56,203 nt of DNA from Chloroflexota bacterium (GTDB lineage Bacteria > Chloroflexota > Anaerolineae > Promineifilales > Promineifilaceae), in contig JAKEFB010000191.1 of assembly GCA_022616275.1 (NCBI GenBank), positions 1 through 56,203 of the forward strand. The letters run 5' to 3'. Shown here piece after piece: positions 25,284-33,851 of the stretch. The translations under genes and the position numbers were made by a program. The notes under the pieces were generated by a model. It ran no database searches. It was not told the DNA's origin and was given only the letters and a program-made list of their open reading frames with translations. Each line of letters begins with the position of its first letter. Position 1 is the stretch's first letter.

Positions 25284-26221
25284 ACAGCGAATTATCTGAA
25301 GGGACGGAAACAGCCCAAACGGAGGCCGCGCCCCAATCGGTGCCGCAGACGCCCCAGTCGGGCCACTGGTGGGAAGGGGGCCAGAAGATCAAGTCTGGCC
25401 AGGAATTCATGGCCCGCCGGCTGGACACTCAACTGGACCGGCTGACGCGCAAATCGGCCGGACGCCGGTCGCGCACGAAGACGGAGCGCAAGCGCGGCCG
25501 CTACATTCAGGCCCGCATCCCTCGCAAAGACAAGATAACCGACCTGGCTTTTGACGCCACGCTGCGGGCGGCCGCCCCCTACCAGCGCCAGCGGGATCGT
25601 TCTAAGATGGCGCTGGCCCTGCGTAAAAGTGACCTGCGGGAGAAGGTCCGCGTTCGCCGGTCGGCCAACCTCATTCTCTTCGTGGTGGATGCCAGTTGGA
25701 GCATGGCCGTGGCCAAGCGGATGGAAGCTACTAAAGGGGCGATTATGTCGCTGCTGACGGACGCCTACCAGCGCCGGGACCGGGTGGGCCTGGTGGTCTT
25801 CAACAAGAATGAGGCCAACCTGGTGCTGGCTCCGACCAACTCGGTGCAACTGGCCCGCAAGGCGCTGGCCGACATTGCCGTGGGCGGCAAGACGCCGCTT
25901 TCGGCGGGGCTGTTGCTGGCCTACAACGTTTTTCGCCAGGAAGCCGGGCTGCACCCCGACGTGATTCCGTTGATGATCCTGCTGACAGACGGCGCGGGCA
26001 ACGTGAGTATGTCTGACCTGCCCCCCCAGGAGGAGGCGCACCGCATGGCTCGCCTTCTTCACGAAACCGGCATCCGTTCGGTGGTCATTAACATGGAACA
26101 CGCTGCCTTTGACCAGGGGCTGGCTCGCCTGTTAGCCGACCAACTGGCCGCCCCCTGCCACACGCTGGAAGAGCTACACGCCGAAAGCCTTTATAAGGCA
26201 GTGTTGGAAGAACTCAAATAG
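25272..26221 (+). CDS. chlD: VWA half of the ChlD-type chelatase, reached by frameshift
   Basis: Continues the AAA+ protein in the -1 frame. From 25272 it encodes an acidic, Pro/Thr/Gln-rich linker (ELSEGTETAQTEAAP), then a basic region rich in Lys and Arg (about 40-65 from GTG 25340), and a VWA domain with the MIDAS motif DASWS (117-121 from that GTG). The MIDAS Thr in GGKTPLSAG and the Asp in LLTDGAGN follow. An AAA+, acidic linker, VWA order is the standard ChlD/BchD layout. Independent translation from GTG 25340 (293 residues) is possible but no ribosome binding site is seen there. It is in the chelatase family; CobN or ChlH is not in this window. Confidence 0.88.
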
Positions 26222-26330
26222 TGGCATGTGTCACGTATCACGTGTCAGGTGTCATGTGGTTAACTGCACTTGACACTTGACACTTGGCACTTGACACTCG
26301 GCAATTGCCACTTGCCACTTGCCACTTTAT
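26222..26330. repeat. CACTTGACACTTGGCACTTGACAC-type low-complexity hairpin
   Basis: Between convergent chelatase and dnaN genes. The left half (GTGTCACGTATCACGTGTCAGGTGTCATGTG) is broadly complementary to the right half (ACTTGACACTTGACACTTGGCACTTGACAC...). The same words occur at 13569-13647 upstream of coaX. It probably folds into a long stem ending both transcripts, but no T-run is present. Confidence 0.55.
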
Positions 26331-27460
26331 CTTCCGAAATGCATGGGCATAATGATGTGGACGTAGTCGTCATTGCCCACCGGCTTGAGCACCCCCGGCT
26401 CGGTGGACTTGGTCGTCTCCAGAGCAACCTGGGGCGTGTTCAGGACGCTTAATACCTGGCCGACGTAGCGGACGTTAAAGGCAATTTCCACTTCCTCCCC
26501 CTCGACGTTGGCGTCAATTTGGGCGACGTTGTCGCCGGTCTCGGCGCTGGTGGCCGAAATGATGGCGTAACCAGGCATCAATTCGTTACCCGGCTCGACC
26601 CTGACCCGGGCCGTCTGGTTGGCCTCGCGGGCAAAGATTTCGGCCATCTTGCAGGCTTTGGCGAATTCGGCCGTGCTGAGCACGGTGCGGGTGCTATGGC
26701 GGCGGGGAATCACGGGGGTGAAATCGGGGAAGTTGCCGTCAATGAGCTGGGAGACCAGGACGACGTTGTCCATGTCAAAAACGATCTGGTTACGCCCCTC
26801 GGGCATGGAGATGTTGACAGCCTCGGTGTCGTCGCCGGCAATGCGGGCCAGTTCGTTTAGCGCCCGGGCGGGGATAATGATCTCGAAGGGCTGGGGCACG
26901 GGGTTGGGGAGCTGGGCCGAGCGCACCGAGAGCCGGAAGCCATCGGTGGCAGCCAGCGTCATTTTGTTGCCCTCAAAACGGGTCAGCACGCCGGTCAGGG
27001 TCGGCCGGGCGTCGTCGGTAGCGGCAGCAAAGGCGACCTGGCTGATCATCTGCTTGAGGATGGCTGTCTCAATTCGTAGCTGCCTTTCCTCGCTGGCTTC
27101 GGGCACAAGCGGGAATTCCTGAGCGTCAATGCCTTTGATGTTGGCTTCCGAGCGCGGGCTGACCAGGTGGAGGGTCTGCGTCTTCTTGTCCAGCGTCAAG
27201 TCTATCCGTTCGGGCGGCAGCGTGCTGACCAGGTCGTTAAAGGTGCGGGCCGGCACGGTAATGGAGCCTTCTTCCTCGACCTTGGCCCCGATCCAACAGG
27301 TAATGACAATTTCCAGGTTGGTGGCCGACAACTTCAACCGGCCGTCGTCGGTGGCCAGCAATACGTTGCCTAACACCGGTAGGGTCGAGCGGGTGCTCAC
27401 CGCCCGACTGACGATACTCAATCCTTTAGCCAGATTTTCTTGCAGGCAAGATAGCCTCAT
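26327..27460 (-). CDS. dnaN: DNA polymerase III subunit beta (sliding clamp)
   Basis: Ring-shaped processivity factor that holds the replicative polymerase on DNA. 377 residues from ATG at 27460 (MRLSCLQENLAKGL), which follows GGGAGAGAGTGTC; longer starts lie in repeat DNA. Three-domain clamp landmarks are present: STRSTLPVLGNVLLAT, ATDGFRLSVRSAQL in the second domain, and a C-terminal PVGNDDYVHIIMPMHFGR tail. That tail is slightly longer than the usual MP(M/V)R-type ending. dnaA and recF are not next to it. A good promoter lies at 27509-27537. Confidence 0.96.
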   Translation of the reverse strand: MRLSCLQENLAKGLSIVSRAVSTRSTLPVLGNVLLATDDGRLKLSATNLEIVITCWIGAKVEEEGSITVPARTFNDLVSTLPPERIDLTLDKKTQTLHLVSPRSEANIKGIDAQEFPLVPEASEERQLRIETAILKQMISQVAFAAATDDARPTLTGVLTRFEGNKMTLAATDGFRLSVRSAQLPNPVPQPFEIIIPARALNELARIAGDDTEAVNISMPEGRNQIVFDMDNVVLVSQLIDGNFPDFTPVIPRRHSTRTVLSTAEFAKACKMAEIFAREANQTARVRVEPGNELMPGYAIISATSAETGDNVAQIDANVEGEEVEIAFNVRYVGQVLSVLNTPQVALETTKSTEPGVLKPVGNDDYVHIIMPMHFGR

Positions 27461-27508
27461 GACACTCTCTCCCGGAGTTTTGTTGTAATCCCCCACAATG
27501 GTAGCTTT

Positions 27509-27537
27509 AGTATACAGAATCAGGGGGCAAGGGGCAA
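27509..27537 (-). promoter_or_regulatory. Candidate dnaN promoter with -35 inside a repeat
   Basis: On the minus strand TTGCCC (27537-27532) and TATACT (27514-27509) are 17 nt apart, about 50-75 nt before the dnaN ATG. The -35 lies within the CCCCTTGCCCC low-complexity run. The promoter proposed at 45921-45949 uses the same -35 word. Confidence 0.5.
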
Positions 27538-27668
27538 GGGGGAGAGGGGGTGACAAGGTGACGTGTCCAGGGCGAAGCCTGGACCAGTGACAAGGGGAGG
27601 GGGAGACAAGGAGCAGGGGAGCAGGGGGCAGGGGAACAGGGGTAGGGGGAGAGGGGGAGACAAGGGGG
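27521..27668. repeat. G-rich low-complexity region
   Basis: GGGGGAGAGGGGG, GACAAGGGG and GCAGGGG words repeated for about 150 nt. Near 27560-27590 a CAGGGCGAAGCCTGGACCAG stretch interrupts it. Same family as at 6290, 13497 and 14493. No gene. Confidence 0.7.
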
Positions 27669-27721
27669 CGCGGGGAAGAGCCGCTCTCCCTACACCTTTA
27701 CACACCTACACAACCACACAA

Positions 27722-28246
27722 CTACACAGCTACATGCAGAACGTGATACAGGACGACGGCGAGGGCGGTGTGGACGTTGAGGGAGCGGCCTTTGCCGTAC
27801 ATGGGGATGAAGACGGCCGCGTCGCAGGCGGCGAGGGTGGCTTTGGTGACGCCGTGATCTTCGTGGCCGGCCACCAGGCAGGTTTTCGGTGGGTAGTTGT
27901 ACTCGTGGTAGGGCACGGCCGTGTCGGTTAGCTCCAAAGCGACGAGGTGGTAGCCGGCAGCGCGCAGCCCGACCAGGGCAGCCACCGCGTCTTTTTCGTA
28001 ACGCCAGGGAACTCTGGTGCTCTTGTAGCGGGCGACCTTTTCAATCGTCGGGTTAGGGGGGGTGGGGGTAATGCCGGTCAGAACCAACTCCGTCAGGCCG
28101 GCGCCGTCGGCCAGGCGGAAGATGGAGCCGACGTTGTAGGGGTATTCGACGCTTTGCAGCAGGACCACCAGGTCGTAGTCCGGCCGGTGCTGCCGCCGGT
28201 AATCGCGAAGAAACCGCTTTAACTCCGTACCAACGAGCGGCTTCAT
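27722..28246 (-). CDS. SpoU-family RNA 2'-O-methyltransferase
   Basis: Transfers a methyl group from S-adenosylmethionine to a ribose in tRNA or rRNA. 174 residues from ATG at 28246 (MKPLVGTELKRFLRDYR); longer frames reach into the preceding gene and are not coding. SPOUT motifs are visible: YPYNVGSIFRLADGAG (motif 1), LVAGHEDHGV (motif 2) and SLNVHTALAVVLYH (motif 3). The trefoil-knot core is compact, close to TrmL/TrmH small members. It begins 7 nt after the NACHT protein's stop, suggesting a common transcript. Confidence 0.9.
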   Translation of the reverse strand: MKPLVGTELKRFLRDYRRQHRPDYDLVVLLQSVEYPYNVGSIFRLADGAGLTELVLTGITPTPPNPTIEKVARYKSTRVPWRYEKDAVAALVGLRAAGYHLVALELTDTAVPYHEYNYPPKTCLVAGHEDHGVTKATLAACDAAVFIPMYGKGRSLNVHTALAVVLYHVLHVAV

Positions 28247-28253
28247 GGCCTGG

Positions 28254-30809
28254 TCAGGCGGCTTCCGGCTGGGGGGCAGCTTCCGGGCGCGGCGGCTGGC
28301 TGGCGCTGGGCGGCGGGCCGAAGATGGGGATGTCCCAGGCCCGGCCGATCTGGCAGAGGGAGATAAAAGCGGCCTCGCGCACCTGGGCCTGCTCGTCGCG
28401 CAGGGCCGCCTGCAAGGCCGGGATAGCCTCTTTGGCCGCCATTTGCCCCAGGCTGACGACGGCGGCGGTGCGGATGGCCGTCTGTTCGGCCTGGGCCAGG
28501 GCTTCCAACAGCACGGGCATGGCCGCGGCGCCACCGGGCACGGCCCGCGCCTGGGCAGCGGCCCAACTGATCAGCCAGGGGTGGTCGCCGGGCAGCAAGA
28601 TCCGCCAGCGCCCGGGCCGATTGCGTTCGACAATAGTTTCCAGGGCTGAGGTGGCGGCCGATTTGACCACCCACTCGTCGTCTTCCCGCTCGGCCCGGTC
28701 TAACAGATCCACGGACCAGAACTGGTCGAGCAGAGACAGGCCGAGAACGGCCGCCCGGCGGACGTGCAGGGCGTCTTCGGCAATGGCCTCGCGCAAGACT
28801 TCGTTGGCTTCGTGGTTGTTGTTAAGGGCCAGCCCTTCGGCCGCGGCCCGGCTGGTGGGCTCGTCTTCGTCCACCAGGGCCGTCAGCAACGGCTTTTCGG
28901 TGGCCGGGTCGTGGACCCAGGCCAGGGCGTGGATGGCGGCGGCCCGGACGCGGGCGTCCTGGTCGGCGGTCATTTTGTCCACCGCTTCCATGGTAATTTC
29001 TGCCCCCAGGCGGGCAATGGCCGCCAGGGCGACCTGACGCATGACCGGGTCGCGCTGCTGCAGCAGTTGGCGGAGGAAAACCAGCACGCCGCCCTCGCCA
29101 GTGCGGGCCAGGGCGACGGCCGCCCGCTGGCGCAGCGTCGCCGGCAGGTTAGCCTTGACGATCATCTGGCCCAGGCGGATGAGCGACTGACGCCGCCACT
29201 CGCCCTTGCTGGCAGGCGCGGTTTCCGACAGCCAGGCAGCGACCTGGAAGAGACCGTCGCTGAGGGGGTCAGCCCGCCGGCCGTCCAGCACCAGCGGGGC
29301 AATCTCGTCTCCGCCGGTCCGGCCGGCGTAGAAGCGCAAAACGCCGGCCCAATGGGGGTCATTGACGTGGTCGGCCAGCTCTTGCAGCAATTGTGATTGG
29401 GCAATGTGGGCCGCAGCCAGGAAATCGCGCCAGACGGGGCTGAGGAAAGCCAGGCCCTGGTTGGGCCAGAAAATAGACAGGCCGTTGCTCAGCAGGGTGT
29501 TGTAAAGCCGCTGGGGAGCCTGCCGCTCCTCTTGCACGTCGTAATCGGCCAGGATGGTATCTATGATGGCCATGACCTGCTCTTGAGGCAGGCAAGGGCG
29601 TCCATCGGCCAGAAGACGGTAAGCGACCTGTTGCCAGAGTTCCCTGGAGGCGGGAGCCAGCCAGGGCGGGACGGCCTCGCCAGTAATAGCCGGGAGCAGG
29701 CCGCGCAGAGCCACCTCGAGGAGGTCTACCCAGCGGGCCGGCGTGGCGACGTTGTCCTGGCTATTTAAGACCAGGCGCAGGCGCAGGGTCGTCTCCAGTA
29801 ATGACTGGCCCGGCCGCCAGAAGGTCTGAATGGGGATGCGCCGGACCACGCCAGCGGCCTCGGTCCAGGCCCGGGTCAGGCTCTCTACCTGGCCGACGCG
29901 CCAGGGCAGCAGGCCGCTGAGGACGAAGTCGAGTTCCAACAAGGGGCCATAGCCGCGCAAGGGGGCAGCCATGACGACCTGGATGTCCGGGTAGGCAATC
30001 AAGAGGTGGCGCAGCCAGTCCACCGCTGCCAGCCGCCGGCCGGCCGGCAGCTCGTCCCAGCCGTCCAGCAGCAGCAGCACCTGGCCGGCGGCCGCTTTGC
30101 GCCGCAGCAAGTCGTCAATTCCCCGGCTGGTAAGAGGATCGGTGCGGGCCTGGAGGGCGCGGGAGATGGGGGCAATGGACTCGGCCTCGACTTCGACTTC
30201 GGGCGCGTCCAGGCCGAGTTCGCCCAGGTGGACAAAGGCCGGCAGCATGGGTATGAGGAAGGTGTATGGCCCCATGTCGCTGGCGGTGGCGCAGGCATGG
30301 GCGCAGTAGGCGAGGAGGGTGGTCTTGCCGGCCCCCGGCTCGGCGGAGAGGATGACGCGCCGGCCGCGGAGCAACAACTGGCGGATGGTGATGGCCGGCA
30401 CGGGCGGGGTGGCCACGCCGGCGGCCAGCTCCGGCCAGAGGGTGTGGAGCATGACCGGCCCAAAGTCGAAGGGGAGTTCCGGGTCCACCTCGGTCAGGGG
30501 GGCTAAGAGGCGGGGCTCGACGAAGACCTGGTCGAGAGGGGCCTGGTCGCCGCCGAGGTGGTACTGGCGGAGGTAGGCGGCCATCTCGTCGTTGTAGCGG
30601 ACTTCGACGCTGGAGCGCAGCCAGGCGACGCCGGCCTGGACGCGGCCGAGCGCCCGGTCTCGTATGGCCATGACGGTGGGGCCCAGGCGGATGGCGGCCG
30701 TGGCCAGCAGCCCGCCCAGGATCATGCCGATCAGCAGGGACAGGAAGTCGAGCCGCCAGCCGGGGCCGGATTGAAGGAAGATGTCTGCCAGGTAGAGAAA
30801 ACCGCTCAC
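28254..30809 (-). CDS. Membrane-anchored NACHT-type STAND NTPase with HEAT repeats
   Basis: 851 residues. One membrane segment at about 20-42 anchors the protein. The NACHT NTPase has Walker A SAEPGAGKTT (K162) and Walker B VLLLLDGWDELP (D249-E253). From about residue 540 to 830 come HEAT/PBS-lyase-like repeats (for instance DQDARVRAAAIHALAWVHDPATEKPLL), which usually serve as a sensor surface. The last 30 residues are Pro/Ala-rich. Bacterial NACHT proteins include anti-phage and signalling factors. This one has no obvious effector domain apart from the membrane helix, so a membrane-acting or scaffold role is possible. I cannot name its trigger. Confidence 0.85.
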   Translation of the reverse strand: MSGFLYLADIFLQSGPGWRLDFLSLLIGMILGGLLATAAIRLGPTVMAIRDRALGRVQAGVAWLRSSVEVRYNDEMAAYLRQYHLGGDQAPLDQVFVEPRLLAPLTEVDPELPFDFGPVMLHTLWPELAAGVATPPVPAITIRQLLLRGRRVILSAEPGAGKTTLLAYCAHACATASDMGPYTFLIPMLPAFVHLGELGLDAPEVEVEAESIAPISRALQARTDPLTSRGIDDLLRRKAAAGQVLLLLDGWDELPAGRRLAAVDWLRHLLIAYPDIQVVMAAPLRGYGPLLELDFVLSGLLPWRVGQVESLTRAWTEAAGVVRRIPIQTFWRPGQSLLETTLRLRLVLNSQDNVATPARWVDLLEVALRGLLPAITGEAVPPWLAPASRELWQQVAYRLLADGRPCLPQEQVMAIIDTILADYDVQEERQAPQRLYNTLLSNGLSIFWPNQGLAFLSPVWRDFLAAAHIAQSQLLQELADHVNDPHWAGVLRFYAGRTGGDEIAPLVLDGRRADPLSDGLFQVAAWLSETAPASKGEWRRQSLIRLGQMIVKANLPATLRQRAAVALARTGEGGVLVFLRQLLQQRDPVMRQVALAAIARLGAEITMEAVDKMTADQDARVRAAAIHALAWVHDPATEKPLLTALVDEDEPTSRAAAEGLALNNNHEANEVLREAIAEDALHVRRAAVLGLSLLDQFWSVDLLDRAEREDDEWVVKSAATSALETIVERNRPGRWRILLPGDHPWLISWAAAQARAVPGGAAAMPVLLEALAQAEQTAIRTAAVVSLGQMAAKEAIPALQAALRDEQAQVREAAFISLCQIGRAWDIPIFGPPPSASQPPRPEAAPQPEAA

Positions 30810-30822
30810 GTGTTGCTGATTG

Positions 30823-31030
30823 CTCAGTAAATAGCTGTCAGCTATAAGCTATAAGCTTTTTATTCATTCGTGGCGGGCCGTAGCCCTATGGACGATAGCA
30901 TCTTAACACAGATACCGGCCGGTTGACAAAAGGAAAGTGTGGCTATTGGTTGGTTGGGGGTTTTAGGAACGCGAATGGCGCGAATGGGCGAATGGCGCGA
31001 ATGGGGAGTGTGGGGGTGTAGGTGGGCAGG
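30823..31030. repeat. Intergenic repeats (AGCTATAAGCT and GCGAATGGCGCGAATG families)
   Basis: AGCTGTCAGCTATAAGCTATAAGCTTTT at 30827-30860 resembles CTATCAGCTTTCAGCTTTTAGC at 36142-36164. At 30972-31005 GCGAATGGCGCGAATGGG is repeated and resembles the run at 44760-44848. A TTGACA hexamer at 30922 has no gene downstream on that strand. Nothing else is seen here. Confidence 0.5.
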
Positions 31031-31047
31031 TTGTGACACGGTAAAAC

Positions 31048-31428
31048 TTATTCATTCAGATCTGTCTTTTTAGGCTTAATTAACTTCTCGGCAATACTGT
31101 ACGCGTTCATGCGTAGAAAGTGCATTCCATACAGGTGCGTGCCGCTTAGCACACCGAGTATAAGACCTATTAGGAGCAATACAGGGAGCGCCCCCAGAGG
31201 GCTCGGAGCACCCGTAAAAACCATGTAGACCGCACCTCCCACTGACACATACATCACCGTAAACAAAATACTACCAATAATAACCATCTTTTTAGCGCCC
31301 AAGTCCGCAATCCTCCCCTTCCAGATTAGGATCACTACCACTCCGAATACGCTGAACAGGAGACCTGCTACCATAAAGATTATACTTAGCGCAATGTACC
31401 AAGCATCCTGTGAAGAATTCCCAGTCAT
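31048..31428 (-). CDS. Small membrane protein of unknown function in AT-richer island
   Basis: 126 residues with four hydrophobic segments (about 10-35, 48-70, 78-95 and 98-112) and a basic tail ending KKTDLNE. No family recognised. Its DNA is about 47 percent G+C in a sampled line, against 65-85 percent in neighbours, and lacks GGCCGG words. It lies 195 nt downstream of the aminoglycoside nucleotidyltransferase gene on the same strand. The two probably arrived together. Confidence 0.6.
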   Translation of the reverse strand: MTGNSSQDAWYIALSIIFMVAGLLFSVFGVVVILIWKGRIADLGAKKMVIIGSILFTVMYVSVGGAVYMVFTGAPSPLGALPVLLLIGLILGVLSGTHLYGMHFLRMNAYSIAEKLIKPKKTDLNE

Positions 31429-31622
31429 TTTAGCCCCTTCGTGAGTTTAAATCGTTCTATGATTTGCGTAACGTGACAACGAGCATCTGATTAGGTGCGC
31501 CGGCCTCATGGTGCGCTCTTAGTCTTCATTGAACGACAATGCACGGCATTGCCCTCCAGTTGGGACCATCCCATCAGGGCGGCAAACCGCTTCAGGAGGA
31601 TGCTATCACCTAAAGCGGCTAG

Positions 31623-32492
31623 TCAATATATCTCCTTCGCATTCTTGGGTAGGAATCTCACATGTTCCAGGTGAGCACTGACTCTCTGGTCATCACCGTG
31701 GGGATAATCGAAGCCAAAATGCTCCGCAATAGGAAGGGCTACCTGCCTGAAAAGATTGCACATCGTGAATAATGCTTCCCAAGTATTCTCGTAGCTGGCA
31801 TCAGCGTAGGTTTCCTGAAGCAAATTCCACAACTCTGGCTCAAGGTGTCGTCGAAAGTATTTACCCAGTTTGCCGGGGTTTTGTGAAAATTGGGTCTTTA
31901 GGCCAATATGCCATGTTAGCATTTTTATGAGTTGCTCCCGTACTACCTGGTCAAGCATGTATTTGGCATAGATTATTTCTTCTCTCCACAGTCCCTTGGC
32001 AACGTAGGTACAAACCCACCAAAATTCGTTGCAGCAATCAGAGAACAGTTTGGCGGTTGGTGGTTTCGGAAGATAGTCGCTTTCGCTCGCAGGGGCAAAC
32101 GGTTCCATAATCCCATCTTTATCCAGGAGTAACCGGCTCAGACTATCTCTACCAAGTTCATTGAGTTTTGCAAGGGGGTAAATCGTTAAGTCTATCCGGT
32201 TGCCATCGGTGAACTGCATGAGATATACATAACTGCCATCATGGCTTGGAGGTGGATCTTGCATAGCCTCAGGCATTTGCATGATCATGATCTCGCCAAA
32301 GCGTTTTATCCACTCGTCGTTATTCTTGAAGGGAACGACATCGGTGACAAGGTAAACAATGTCAAAATCCTGGAATATATCCCGCGGAGCATTGGGATTT
32401 GCACGTGAACCGTTCATGATCACAGCCCGTATTCGCTCATCACACTTAGCGGTATCTATGATGAGTTCAAGCATTTCTTGTTCGCTACGCAT
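31623..32492 (-). CDS. Aminoglycoside 6-adenylyltransferase family protein (AadE/AadK-like)
   Basis: 289 residues; family enzymes transfer AMP from ATP to streptomycin, giving resistance. The nucleotidyltransferase motif is VIMNGSRANPNAPRDIFQDFDIVYLV (shown in part: GSRAN and DFDIVY), with a third acid in RIDLTIYPLAKL. DKDGIMEPFAPASESDYLPKPP and EFWWVCTYVAKGLWREEI match the family's second half. G+C is very low for this genome (22 of 60 in 31921-31980), so recent transfer is likely. Full length and without visible damage. Streptomycin activity is inferred from family only. Confidence 0.9.
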   Translation of the reverse strand: MRSEQEMLELIIDTAKCDERIRAVIMNGSRANPNAPRDIFQDFDIVYLVTDVVPFKNNDEWIKRFGEIMIMQMPEAMQDPPPSHDGSYVYLMQFTDGNRIDLTIYPLAKLNELGRDSLSRLLLDKDGIMEPFAPASESDYLPKPPTAKLFSDCCNEFWWVCTYVAKGLWREEIIYAKYMLDQVVREQLIKMLTWHIGLKTQFSQNPGKLGKYFRRHLEPELWNLLQETYADASYENTWEALFTMCNLFRQVALPIAEHFGFDYPHGDDQRVSAHLEHVRFLPKNAKEIY

Positions 32493-32591
32493 GATACTCC
32501 TGAGTGGCAGCTAACTATTATTCGACAGACTCGTTATACACCGATTCCTGCCGCAAAGTTTAGAGTAGAAGGCCGTCATAGACTTCTTACC

Positions 32592-32726
32592 TCAACGTGG
32601 TAGGTAATTCGCTCTCTTCACCTCGCCAGTTCTCTTATCAACGACGACTCTGGCATTCATTCCTAAATACAAGGGCACGCCGACTACGAATAGCGCCAGC
32701 CCCAGGTCAGCGGCGAACGCTACCTT
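32592..32726 (-). pseudogene. Possible protein remnant just downstream of gmk
   Basis: Reading on past the gmk stop in the same frame gives about 44 codons to a TGA at 32594-32592. The peptide has a hydrophobic stretch (ADLGLALFVVGVPLYLG) and a charged tail (VVVDKRTGEVKRANYLPR). No start codon precedes the hydrophobic part. It may be the decayed end of a gene lost when the AT-richer island arrived, or chance. Confidence 0.25.
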
Positions 32727-33338
32727 CTACAAAATGATCGGCTTTTGGTCTACCCGGTGGTGTTCGGCCTCGACGATGCAGAGGATTTGGCGGACGGCGT
32801 CATCCTGGGCGGCGTCGGCGTTGACGACCCAGTAGTCGAACTCCTGGGCGCGCTTCATTTCCTGGCGGGCGGTGGCGATGCGCAGCTTGAGCCCTTCGGG
32901 TGACTCGGACTTGCGCTCCCGCAGCCGCTTGATCATGCCTTCTTCGGAACCGGCGGTCAGGAAAATGCAGACGGCGTTGGGGATGAGCTTGCGAATGGTG
33001 GCTGCCCCCTGGACGTCTACGCGCATAATGACGTCCTTGCCGCTGGCCAGGGCGTCGCGGATTTGTTGTTTAGGCACGCCTTTGAAGTCGTTGTAGACCA
33101 CGGCGTATTCCAGCAGCTCGCCGTCCTCAATCATCTGGGCAAAATCGTCGTGGCTGAGGAAGAAGTAGTCGCGGCCGTGGACCTCGCCCGGCCGGGGCGG
33201 CCGGGTGGTGGCGGTGACGACAAAGTAAAAGTTTTCGTTTTCCATGAGCAGCCGGGCAATGGTGTCTTTACCGACGCCGGAGGGGCCGGAGATAACAATC
33301 AACAGGGGGTATTGGGGTCTCTGATAAGGATCTGACAT
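32727..33338 (-). CDS. gmk: Guanylate kinase
   Basis: Phosphorylates GMP to GDP with ATP. 203 residues from ATG at 33338 (MSDPYQRPQYPLL), a more typical start than the upstream ATG at 33368. The P-loop reads SGPSGVGKDT; many family members have GKGT or GKST, and the functional Thr is kept. The GMP-binding region TTRPPRPGEVHGRDYFF and the lid LRERKSESPEGLKLRI are present. Divergent from the FmdB gene across about 47 nt. The usual partners remA and rpoZ are not adjacent; a foreign island lies downstream instead. Confidence 0.95.
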   Translation of the reverse strand: MSDPYQRPQYPLLIVISGPSGVGKDTIARLLMENENFYFVVTATTRPPRPGEVHGRDYFFLSHDDFAQMIEDGELLEYAVVYNDFKGVPKQQIRDALASGKDVIMRVDVQGAATIRKLIPNAVCIFLTAGSEEGMIKRLRERKSESPEGLKLRIATARQEMKRAQEFDYWVVNADAAQDDAVRQILCIVEAEHHRVDQKPIIL

Positions 33339-33385
33339 GGTTAAAATGGTTGCGTTCGTTTCTAGCAAAAGTATAATGTTTAATT

Positions 33386-33775
33386 ATGCCTTACTACGAT
33401 TACCGTTGCCAGAACTGCCGCCGGAAAGTGCGGCTATTCTTTACTTACAAAGAGTACGACACGGCCGAGCCAACGTGCGCTCATTGCGGCAGCCAAGATC
33501 TGAAACGGCTGATCAGCCGGGTTGCCCTGGCCAAGTCGGAGGAGACCCGCCTGGACGCAATGGCCGACGACAGCCTGCTGTCGGGGCTGGACGAGGAAGA
33601 CCCCCGCAGCCTGGGACGTTTTATGCGTAAAATGAGCCGGGAAATGGGCGAAGACCTGGGGGAAGAGTTTAATGAGGTGGTAGACCGCCTGGAGACGGGC
33701 GAATCGCCTGAATCTATTGAAGAATCTATGCCCGAACTGGCCCAAGGGGGAGAGTCTTTCAACGACGACTTCTAA
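33386..33775 (+). CDS. FmdB-family zinc ribbon protein
   Basis: 129 residues. The N-terminal zinc ribbon has CQNC (8-11) and CAHC (31-34) spaced as in FmdB/PF09723 proteins, beginning MPYYDYRCQNC. A long acidic, probably helical tail follows (EEDPRSLGRFMRKMSREMGEDLGEEF in part). FmdB proteins are putative regulators; their target is unknown. It is divergent from gmk and convergent with tmk, and ends just before a 16-bp perfect inverted repeat. Confidence 0.88.
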   Translation: MPYYDYRCQNCRRKVRLFFTYKEYDTAEPTCAHCGSQDLKRLISRVALAKSEETRLDAMADDSLLSGLDEEDPRSLGRFMRKMSREMGEDLGEEFNEVVDRLETGESPESIEESMPELAQGGESFNDDF

Positions 33776-33851
33776 ACAGGTGACTGTCACTGAAAGTGAC
33801 TGAGCTTTGCAAGGCAAAGCCGGTTACTTTTTGGAAGTGACAGTCACCTGT
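33776..33851. terminator. Long inverted repeat between convergent genes (GGTGACTGTCACT family)
   Basis: ACAGGTGACTGTCACT (33776-33791) pairs perfectly, 16 bp, with 33836-33851. Inner segments (GCTTTGCAAGGCAAAGC) form a second hairpin. The right arm includes the last codons and stop of tmk. A close relative sits at 49452-49504 upstream of pckA. It is placed to end both the FmdB and tmk transcripts. Confidence 0.7.

Noticed and set aside
32507-32555. Integron attC-like palindrome next to the aminoglycoside gene
   Set aside because: TAAC and GTTA words and an outer GGCAG/CTGCC exist, but they do not fit the attC core sequences, and no integrase is seen.
32727-33338. GKDT in the guanylate kinase P-loop as a lesion
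   Set aside because: The variable residue before the functional Thr differs among family members; the rest of the enzyme is intact.
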